Assembly: GCA_023807065.1 (NCBI GenBank) | Contig: JAJJLU010003531.1 | Coordinates: 1 to 59,341 of the forward strand | Reading direction: 5' to 3' | Origin: Isotricha intestinalis | Taxonomy: Eukaryota > Ciliophora > Litostomatea > Vestibuliferida > Isotrichidae | Length of the DNA stretch: 59,341 nt | In this document: one piece after another, positions 10,459-18,086 of the stretch | Position numbering within the stretch: the stretch's first letter is position 1 | Layout: each line of letters begins with the position of its first letter | Made by a program: the position numbers and the translations under genes | The notes under the pieces: generated by a model | The model's database searches: none | Seen by the model: the letters and a program-made list of their open reading frames with translations, nothing else | What the model was told of the DNA's origin: nothing

Positions 10459-10989
10459 TCGTAATATAGAAATTAATATTTTTAAAAATATTAATGTCAA
10501 AATTAATTTTATAATATGTTAATTTTTTGTAAATTTATTTTATAATTTGTTTTAATAGTTTAATTAGTTTATTTCTTTATTATTTTTCTAATTTTCTTTT
10601 TTATTGGTTCTCTTTTATTATTCTCTTTTGTAAAAATTGACTTAATGTTGAATTGAGTTTAAATAAATTTTGGAATTTTTTATTTTTATTTCTTGGAGAC
10701 AATTTGGAATCATTGGTTGATAATCTTTTTTCATTCTTGTTTGAGGAAGTTATTTTTTTTAATTTTATCAATATTATTTTCCATTTTATTTATTTATTTT
10801 AATTTAATTAATTAAATGAATTGGGAATTTTTTAAATTTTTAAAAAATGTATGGGAAAAATTTATTAATTGTCTTAAATTAATTAAATTCAATTAATATA
10901 TCAATTTTTATTAATTTTGCAAAAAAAGAAAATGTAATAATTTTAATTAAAATTTTTATTTTAAAACAAAAAAGAATAAATTAAAAAAC
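10459..10989. other. Intergenic region between convergent genes, with a possible minus-strand relic
   Basis: Most of these 530 bp are A/T runs. On the minus strand from 10784 to 10601 there is a start (MENNIDKIKK) followed, after a single-base shift in a run of eight A, by an open polar stretch ending RIIKENQ-TAA. Past that stop the same frame continues as a basic peptide with a few more TAA codons. This is a candidate tiny gene with an assembly indel, or a relic. I do not recognise it. Confidence 0.3.
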
Positions 10990-12996
10990 TTATTTTGGGG
11001 TTTTTTGAGCATTTTTATATACTGTTTCCAAATCATTATATTTTTCTTCAATTTCTTTTATATTCAGTATTTTATTAGCTTTTAACCAATGAGAAATTGC
11101 TTCAATTTTATCCAATAATACTTTTTTATTCACTTCTCCTAAATTATTTTTCAATTTTCCACTTAAAATTTCTTGTTTAATATTTAAAGAAAATTGTTCT
11201 AATTTAACTCTCGCTTCAATTTCTTTACTTCTAATCAAATCATCTTTTTTCAAAGATTCAGCCTCTAATATTAATCTTTCTATTTCTTCTTTACTTAATC
11301 TTCCTTTATCATTTTTAATCACTAAATTACCATTATCCATATCATCAGTTTGAACTTGAACATTTAATATTCCATTATTATCAATAATAAATATAATTTT
11401 AATTATAATTTCACCTTTTGGTTTCTTTTCTAATCCTGTTATTCTTATTTGACCTAATTTATGATTATCTTTTGTTAATTTTCTCTCACCTTCAAATACT
11501 TCTACCATAAATGATGTTTGATTATCTCTTGCTGTTGAAAAAGTTTTTGATTTCTTACATGGTATACTTGTATTTCTTGGAATTATTACTTGCATATTTC
11601 CACCAAGAGTCTCTATTCCAAGTGAAAGTGGTGTTGCATCTATAAACTCTATTTTTGAAACTCCTTCACTTTTATCTTCTTTATCATCTTTATCATCTTT
11701 ATCATCTTTATCATCTTTATCATCTTTATCTTCTTTATCTTCTTTATTTTCTTTATGTTTGTTATTACTGTTATTTCCATTATTATTTAAAATATCACTA
11801 TTATAATTTGGATTATTTGAAACAAAAATTTCATCGTCTTCATTATCATTAATATCATTCATTAATGAAGCTGTTACTGCAGCTCCATAAGCAATGGCTT
11901 CATCTGGTGAAATTGATCTACTTAATATATCTTTATGGAAATAATCAATTAATATTTCAGCAACTTTAGGAATACGAGAAGAACCTCCAATAAGAACAAG
12001 TTCTTCAATATCATATCTCGTTAATTTAGAATCTTCAATAGCATCATTTAATGGTTTTTCTAATTTATTAAATATTTCTTCACATAAATTTTCAAAATCT
12101 ATTCTAGAAATAGAAAGATTTAAATCTTCTCCTTCTGCTAAAGAATCAATATCAATTTGTGCTTCTATTGAAAATGAAAGTTCTCTTTTAGCTTTTTCAG
12201 CAGCAACTTTCAATCTTCTTAAAGCTTTTTTATTATTACTAACATTAACACCAGTTTTCTCTTCAAATTCTTTAATTAAATAATTAGTAAGAATATTATC
12301 AATATCTTCTCCACCTAAATGAGTATCTCCACTAACAGCAAGAACTTTATATTTAGAATTTTCTATTTTTAAAATAGAAATATCTAAAGTTCCACCTCCA
12401 AAATCAAAAACTAAAATATTTTTTGGTCCTTTACAGTTAGTTTCCAATCCATATGCAATAGCAGCAGCAGTTGGTTCATTCATAACTCTTTGAACTTTCA
12501 ATCCTGCAATTTTTCCAGCATCTTTCGTTGCTTGTCTTTGACTATCATTAAAATAAGCAGGAACAGTTATTATAGCTTTTTCAACAGAACTTCCTAAAAA
12601 ATCCTCAGCATTTTTTTTTAATTTTTCAAGTATCATAGCTGAAATTTGTTCTGGGAAATATCTCTTTGTTTCTCCTTTATATTGGATTACATATTGTGGT
12701 CTATCACTATTAGGTTCTTTTTCTAATTTGAATGGCCATAACTTCTTATCTCTTTGAACTATTGGATCATCAAATCTACGACCTATTAATCTTTTTGCGT
12801 CATAGATTGTGTTTTCTACATTCTTTGTTATGTTATTTTTAGCTGCATCACCTACTAAACGCTCTTGAGGAGTGAAAGCCACTACAGAAGGAGTTGTTCG
12901 AGTTCCTAATTCATTTGGGATTATTTCAATTTTTCCTCGAAATACTCCTACACAACTATAGGTTGTTCCTAAGTCTATTCCTATCGGATTCGACAT
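10990..12996 (-). CDS. Hsp70-family chaperone with a charged insert before the interdomain linker
   Basis: This 668-residue protein has a full nucleotide-binding domain: IGIDLGTTYSCVGVF at 6-20, VFDFGGGTLDISIL at 196-209 and LVLIGGSSRIPKV at 333-345. The substrate-binding domain follows (FIDATPLSLGIETLGG, 451-466). Between them, about residues 381-447 are an Asn-rich then Asp/Lys-rich insert encoded in part by a 9-bp tandem repeat. The hydrophobic linker that is normally LLLLDV reads KIEFIDA. The C-terminus ends KNAQKTPK, so there is no EEVD (cytosolic) or KDEL-type (ER) tail. No presequence or signal peptide is visible. It is a divergent cytosolic-type Hsp70, probably an ATP-driven chaperone whose allostery may be altered. 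Confidence 0.93.
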   Translation of the reverse strand: MSNPIGIDLGTTYSCVGVFRGKIEIIPNELGTRTTPSVVAFTPQERLVGDAAKNNITKNVENTIYDAKRLIGRRFDDPIVQRDKKLWPFKLEKEPNSDRPQYVIQYKGETKRYFPEQISAMILEKLKKNAEDFLGSSVEKAIITVPAYFNDSQRQATKDAGKIAGLKVQRVMNEPTAAAIAYGLETNCKGPKNILVFDFGGGTLDISILKIENSKYKVLAVSGDTHLGGEDIDNILTNYLIKEFEEKTGVNVSNNKKALRRLKVAAEKAKRELSFSIEAQIDIDSLAEGEDLNLSISRIDFENLCEEIFNKLEKPLNDAIEDSKLTRYDIEELVLIGGSSRIPKVAEILIDYFHKDILSRSISPDEAIAYGAAVTASLMNDINDNEDDEIFVSNNPNYNSDILNNNGNNSNNKHKENKEDKEDKDDKDDKDDKDDKDDKEDKSEGVSKIEFIDATPLSLGIETLGGNMQVIIPRNTSIPCKKSKTFSTARDNQTSFMVEVFEGERKLTKDNHKLGQIRITGLEKKPKGEIIIKIIFIIDNNGILNVQVQTDDMDNGNLVIKNDKGRLSKEEIERLILEAESLKKDDLIRSKEIEARVKLEQFSLNIKQEILSGKLKNNLGEVNKKVLLDKIEAISHWLKANKILNIKEIEEKYNDLETVYKNAQKTPK
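11672..11755 (-). repeat. 9-bp tandem repeat inside the Hsp70 gene
   Basis: On the plus strand the unit TTTATCATC repeats about six times, followed by TTTATCTTC variants. In the protein this gives (DDK)n. The length keeps the frame, so copy-number change would alter only the insert length. Confidence 0.85.
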
Positions 12997-13161
12997 TTAT
13001 TTTATATATCTTTTTATTTTTATATTTTTTATTAAATCATTATATTTAAACGTCTTTTGGAGTTTTTATTTTTTTATGCTTAAAAATGAGAAATATGAAG
13101 CGATTATTATTAATTATTTTGATTATATTTATTTTTTATAAAATATTTTTATTCTTGAAAT

Positions 13162-14112
13162 ATGTCTATAAATCCTTTTTGCCCTTTGCTTTGTGGTCAA
13201 AGAACCAATAATATATTAGAACATATAAAAAATATTTGTAAAAACAAGGATTTATTAGGAGATAAATATTTCCAATGTCCATATAATCCAGAACATATTT
13301 TTGGAAAAAAAGTTTTTCAATTACACGTTGATAGATGTCCAGATAGATTTAAAAAGAAAAATGAAAAAGCAGAAGAAGACGAAAAAGAAGAAGATGAGAA
13401 AGGAGGAAATATAATATTTGAAGAAGAAGAAGTTGATGATAATGAAAAAGAAAATGAAAACAAAAACACTTTATTTGTAAGACAGCATAAAAGAAATAAT
13501 ACTGCTTCAAATATAGATAAATTTCATCATCAATCAAAATTAAAAAATGCTTTATTATTTCCAAAAGATAATCAAGGAAATAGAAAAAGTATAATAAGTG
13601 TATTTAAAAGTAGATTTCAAATTGAAAGAGAAGAACAGGAAGAACAAAATAAAGTTAAATTACATAATATATTTACAAAAAGTAAAAATCATTTTTATGA
13701 AAATGATAATAAAGAAGAATCTACAATGATTAAAAATAATTCATTAAAAGATTTAAATTATAAAGGAATATTAAAACATAATAAATTAACAGAAGAAGAT
13801 TACAAACATCAAAAAAGTAATTCAATAAGTAAATTTCCATCAAGAAAAAAAGAAGAAACTCAAGAAGAACCTTTAATAAACTTTAATGAAGATGAATCAG
13901 AAACAGAAGGAAATCTTAATTTACATAATTTTAAAAGAGGAAAAAAAAGAAGTGTTTCTTTTAAAGGATTTGTTAAAGTTTTTGTTTTTGAAGATAAAAA
14001 TAAAAAAAAAATTCCAAAAAGAAGTGCTTTTGCAAAATCAAATTTAAAACATGAAGAACCAGAGAATAAAAGTGAAGATAATATATCTGATGTATATATG
14101 AAATCTTTATAA
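13162..14112 (+). CDS. Tandem zinc-finger (CCHC + CHHC) protein with PP1-docking-like motifs, paralogue A
   Basis: This 316-residue protein has two N-terminal fingers. The second is an exact U11-48K/GTSF1-type CHHC finger, C39-x5-H45-x9-H55-x3-C59. The first, C7-x3-C11-x9-H21-x4-C26, is a variant. CHHC fingers bind RNA in U11-48K, TRM13 and GTSF1 (a PIWI partner with two such fingers). The middle is acidic then Lys-rich and disordered. GILK at 202-205 matches the protein phosphatase 1 SILK motif, and RSVSF at 263-267 matches the RVxF motif, with VF residues a few positions later as in the RVxF-phi-phi pattern. Paralogue B follows in tandem and paralogue C lies at 42.5 kb. The zinc finger is strongly supported; PP1 binding is an inference from short motifs. 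Confidence 0.75.
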   Translation: MSINPFCPLLCGQRTNNILEHIKNICKNKDLLGDKYFQCPYNPEHIFGKKVFQLHVDRCPDRFKKKNEKAEEDEKEEDEKGGNIIFEEEEVDDNEKENENKNTLFVRQHKRNNTASNIDKFHHQSKLKNALLFPKDNQGNRKSIISVFKSRFQIEREEQEEQNKVKLHNIFTKSKNHFYENDNKEESTMIKNNSLKDLNYKGILKHNKLTEEDYKHQKSNSISKFPSRKKEETQEEPLINFNEDESETEGNLNLHNFKRGKKRSVSFKGFVKVFVFEDKNKKKIPKRSAFAKSNLKHEEPENKSEDNISDVYMKSL

Positions 14113-14288
14113 TGTTTATTTTTTTAATTTCATATAGTGAAATTTTCTTTTATCATTGAATTATAGTATATGTATTGAAAAATAATAAAATAATTGATTT
14201 AATTTTTTTATATTTTTTTAACACACTTCTATTTATTTTTTACTATATAAATAAATCATTTTTCATTTTTTTCAATAAAGAAAAAAAA

Positions 14289-17200
14289 ATGTCTTCAAGA
14301 TTTTTTTGTCCTTTACTTTGTGGAACAAAAATTTCAAATTTAGCGCTTCATGTAAAAACATGTGTAAATAAAAATATGATTGGAAAATATTTTTTAAGAT
14401 GTCCGTATAACCCAAATCATATTATTAAAGCAAAGGTATATGAAGGTCATATTGAAAATTGTGATGATAGACCTAAAAAACAAGAAAAAGAAGAAGAAAA
14501 AGAAGAAATTGAAGAAAAAAAAGAAGAATTTGAAGAAAAAAAAGAAGAAAAAAAAAATGATAATAATAATTTTAAAATTATTAAACTTTTTAATTCTCTT
14601 GAAACTTATGAAAAAACTGATGAAAAAAATGAAGAATCAATTGAAGAAGATGATAAAGAAGATTTAAATGAAGGTTTTTTTGAAGAAAGTGAAGAAGAAA
14701 AAGAAAATTTTTATAAAGATTCTGAAAGTGAAGATGATAGTTTTGAAAAAGAAATGAGAAAAATTAAAAATAAAATTAATGCAAAGGGAATAATGAAATC
14801 CTATGATTTAAATAAGAAAAAAGATAATGATGATGATTATGAATATGAAGAAATTGAAGAAATAGAAGAAATAGAAGAAATTATTGATGATAATGATAAA
14901 AAAAATAAAAATGTTAAAAAAGTTAAACAAATTAAAAATATTACTCCAAATAAAAAATATCAATATGATTCAAAAAATATTTCTCCGACTAAAAAAATTG
15001 AATATAACATAAAAAACATTACTCCAAATAAAAAAGAAGAATATGAAATAAAAAATATTTCTGAAAAAAAACCTCAAATAAAAAATAATGATAATAAAAA
15101 AGAAGAAATTAAAAATATTATTTCTTCAATTAAAAAAAATGAGAATAAAAAATATGAGAGTGATATAAAAAAAAATGTTAATAAAAATGAATTGAATGAA
15201 AATAAAGATAATAAAATTAATACAACATCAAAAAAAGATTTAAATAATAATGAAAGTGAAAAATTATATAATCTTTTTAGAAAAGCTCTTAATGAAGAAA
15301 TTAAAAATGAATTGGTTAAAGCTTTTAAAAATGGAGAAGAAGAAGATTTAGAAGAATTAGAAGATGAAAAAGAAGAAGAAGAAGAAGATGAAGAAGAAAC
15401 TGAAGAAGAAAAAAAAAAAATTAATGAATTAAAAAAAAGAATTGTTTCTGATGTTATTAAACCTTATATTAATAAAATTGAAAAACAAATTAATTTTGAT
15501 AATAAAACTGAAGTTGATATTGATAAATTGTTTTCTGATGATGATGAAGAAAATGAAGAAATTGAAGATGAGAAAAAAGATAAAAATAATTCAAACGAAA
15601 AATTCGGAAAAAGAAGTTCTCAAGATAAATTTTTTGTAAAACATTTAAAATCTGCAATTGGTATTATTAATAGCAATAATTCAGAGAAACCAAAAGAGGA
15701 TAAAGACAAAAGTAAAAATATTAGAAATTACAGTAATAAAGATAATTTAAATGATGAATTAAATGAAAATAAAATTGATACTCAAAAAATAAAAAGAGAT
15801 AATTTTGATAAAAAAATATTAAATGAAAAAGAGGAAAAATTAAATGAAAAAAATGATGAGAAAAATGAAAACGATGAAAAAATAAATGAAGATAATGTGA
15901 ATAATAATAATTTAAATGAAAAAAATGAATGTGAGCAAAAATCAAATGAAAAAAATGAAAATAATGATGAAAAAAATGTAAAAGATGAAAAAATAAATGA
16001 AGATAATGTAAATGATGAAAAATTAAATGAAGATGTAAAAGATGAAAAAATAAATGAAGATGTAAAAGATGAAAAAATAAATGAAGATAATGAAAATGAT
16101 GAAAAATTAAATGAAGATGATGTAAATGAAGAAAAATTAAATGAAGATGATGTGAATGGAGATAAATTACATGAAAAAAAAATAAATGATGAAAAATTAA
16201 ATAATGAAGATAATATTAACGAAGAAAAAACAAAGGAAGATAATGGAAATAATGAACAAGTCAAAAATAAAATACAAGAAAAAACTATTAGCAGTATTTA
16301 TATTAATAGAAACAGAAACAATTCAAATAAGATTGATAACGAAAAATCAAAAAATAACAATAATGAACAAGAAAAGAATGAACAAAATAATAACAAAGAA
16401 AAGAAAGTTGATAGTATTATTATTAATTTAAGTAAATTAAATAGAAATAGAAATACAAATACATTAAAAGAGAAATCAAATATCAATAACAATAATGAAA
16501 ATGATAATCAGGAAAAATTAAATGAGAGTGATAAGAATAAAGAAAAACCACAAGATAATATTAATAAACGAAATAGATTTAATCAAAATAATTCAAACAA
16601 TGAAAAATCTGTAGATAGTATTATTATTCAATTAAAGAAAAAAAATGATAACATTAAGGATGAAAAATTAAATGAAGAGAATAATAAAGAAAAGCAAAAC
16701 AATAATTATATGTATAATAAAAGAAATAGATTTAATTATAACTTTTACAATCAAAAATCTGTTGATAGTATTAATATTAATAGAAATCCTTTAAATGACA
16801 ATAATAGTAATGAAAAATTAAATGAAGAAAACATTGATGATAAACAATTGAATGACAATAAAGAAATAACAAAAGATAATAGTATTTATAGCAAAAGAAT
16901 TAGATTCAACAACAACAACTTTAGGAGTAATAAATCCGTTGATAATATTATTATAAGTAGAAAACAACCAAATGAAAATAATAATAATGAAAATATTAAT
17001 AACGAAAAATTAATTGATAATGATAATAATAAAGAAAAAGGAAATGATAATATTATTTATAATAGAAGAAATAGATTTAACAATAATAATTCAAACAGTG
17101 AAAAATTTAATGATTTTATTAATAAAAGAAGAAGATTCAATCAAAATAATTTCAATAAAGACCAATTGAATGATAGTATTCAAATGAACAAGGAAAAAAT

Positions 17201-17819
17201 AAATGAAAATCATGAAAAAGAATATGATTCAAATAATTCAAATGAGAATCTTCATGAAAGAGAAAGTTCAAATGATAGCATTATTTATAATAAAAATAGA
17301 TTTAATCGTAATAATTCCAACAAAGAAAAATCAGGTGAGAGAATAATAGGAAAAAGTAGATTTAATATAAATAATTCTAATAAAGATACATTAAATGATA
17401 ATAATATTAATAATGATAATTTAAACGATAGTCTTATTATTAATGAAGATAGAATAATTAATAAAATTATTATTGATGATGATGATGATGACAATGATAA
17501 TGATAATGAAAAAGAAAATATTGAGAAAATTGAAGATAAACCAGTTTATGTTTCAAGGTTTCAGAGAAGACAACAAAGAAGTAATACTGAAAAACCTCAT
17601 TTACATAAATTAAAAAAAAGTTGTTTAAAAGCAAATGGGACTGATAAAAATATTCAATCCAAAAAAAAAAGTGTAAGATTTCAAAGATTTGCAAAAGTAT
17701 TTGTTTTTAGTAAAAATGAAGATAATAATAAAAATAATACAGTTAGTAGATTCAGCAGAAAAAATGACAATCAAAATGATAAAGGAGTATTTTTGGAAAC
17801 TTACATGAAATTTATTTAA
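14289..17819 (+). CDS. Tandem zinc-finger (CCHC + CHHC) protein with long repeat region, paralogue B
   Basis: I place the start at 14289 (MSSRFFCPLL), which aligns with paralogues A and C; an in-frame ATG at 14175 would add 38 hydrophobic residues absent from both, so it is likely 5' UTR. The product has 1176 residues. Fingers: C7, C11, H21, C25 and then C38-x5-H44-x9-H54-x3-C58 (CHHC). There follow acidic stretches, a DEKxNED repeat region, and about seven degenerate Asn-rich modules containing RNRFN and KSVDSI. The last 66 residues match paralogue A: SCLK (1111-1114), KSVRF (1127-1131), KVFVF, and a C-terminal YMKFI (YMKSL in A). The fingers suggest RNA binding and the tail suggests PP1 docking. 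The gene lies about 175 bp after A, a tandem duplicate. Confidence 0.72.
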   Translation: MSSRFFCPLLCGTKISNLALHVKTCVNKNMIGKYFLRCPYNPNHIIKAKVYEGHIENCDDRPKKQEKEEEKEEIEEKKEEFEEKKEEKKNDNNNFKIIKLFNSLETYEKTDEKNEESIEEDDKEDLNEGFFEESEEEKENFYKDSESEDDSFEKEMRKIKNKINAKGIMKSYDLNKKKDNDDDYEYEEIEEIEEIEEIIDDNDKKNKNVKKVKQIKNITPNKKYQYDSKNISPTKKIEYNIKNITPNKKEEYEIKNISEKKPQIKNNDNKKEEIKNIISSIKKNENKKYESDIKKNVNKNELNENKDNKINTTSKKDLNNNESEKLYNLFRKALNEEIKNELVKAFKNGEEEDLEELEDEKEEEEEDEEETEEEKKKINELKKRIVSDVIKPYINKIEKQINFDNKTEVDIDKLFSDDDEENEEIEDEKKDKNNSNEKFGKRSSQDKFFVKHLKSAIGIINSNNSEKPKEDKDKSKNIRNYSNKDNLNDELNENKIDTQKIKRDNFDKKILNEKEEKLNEKNDEKNENDEKINEDNVNNNNLNEKNECEQKSNEKNENNDEKNVKDEKINEDNVNDEKLNEDVKDEKINEDVKDEKINEDNENDEKLNEDDVNEEKLNEDDVNGDKLHEKKINDEKLNNEDNINEEKTKEDNGNNEQVKNKIQEKTISSIYINRNRNNSNKIDNEKSKNNNNEQEKNEQNNNKEKKVDSIIINLSKLNRNRNTNTLKEKSNINNNNENDNQEKLNESDKNKEKPQDNINKRNRFNQNNSNNEKSVDSIIIQLKKKNDNIKDEKLNEENNKEKQNNNYMYNKRNRFNYNFYNQKSVDSININRNPLNDNNSNEKLNEENIDDKQLNDNKEITKDNSIYSKRIRFNNNNFRSNKSVDNIIISRKQPNENNNNENINNEKLIDNDNNKEKGNDNIIYNRRNRFNNNNSNSEKFNDFINKRRRFNQNNFNKDQLNDSIQMNKEKINENHEKEYDSNNSNENLHERESSNDSIIYNKNRFNRNNSNKEKSGERIIGKSRFNINNSNKDTLNDNNINNDNLNDSLIINEDRIINKIIIDDDDDDNDNDNEKENIEKIEDKPVYVSRFQRRQQRSNTEKPHLHKLKKSCLKANGTDKNIQSKKKSVRFQRFAKVFVFSKNEDNNKNNTVSRFSRKNDNQNDKGVFLETYMKFI
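16285..17400 (+). repeat. Degenerate protein repeat, RxRFNxNN...KSVDSI modules
   Basis: Within paralogue B about seven modules of 30-50 residues recur, each with a basic-aromatic part (KRNRFNQNN, NRRNRFNNNN, KNRFNRNN) and often KSVDSIII or KSVDNIII, separated by Asn/Glu/Lys spacers. The copies are diverged at DNA level, so these are old repeats rather than recent slippage. Confidence 0.7.
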
Positions 17820-18086
17820 ATAGCAATAAAAATTTAGAAAAAAAAAATTTGTATAAATATAAAAAACATTTTTATATAGTATGATTATGTGATAAAAATT
17901 TTTTATACATTTTAAAAATAAATTATTTATTCTATAACAAATCAATTTTTTTTAATTATTTTTTATAATACAATATTTTTTATGTTTTAATTGTGATATT
18001 TTAAAAATGCAAATTGTAAAAAAATTCAATATTTTAATATTTACATTATCTCATTTATATATTTTTTTTAACTCAATATGATTTTG

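Noticed and set aside
11655..11852. Tyr/Leu-rich 65-residue frame on the plus strand
   Set aside because: It is the shadow of the 9-bp repeat and Asn-rich insert of the Hsp70 gene on the other strand.
14175..14288. Longer N-terminus of zinc-finger paralogue B with a membrane-like segment
   Set aside because: The 38 extra residues come from T-rich sequence, are absent from paralogues A and C, and end at an A-run typical of 5' UTRs directly before MSSRFF.
15782..16264. Ser/Phe-rich 160-residue frame on the minus strand
   Set aside because: It is the antisense of the Glu/Lys/Asn-rich repeat region of zinc-finger paralogue B.
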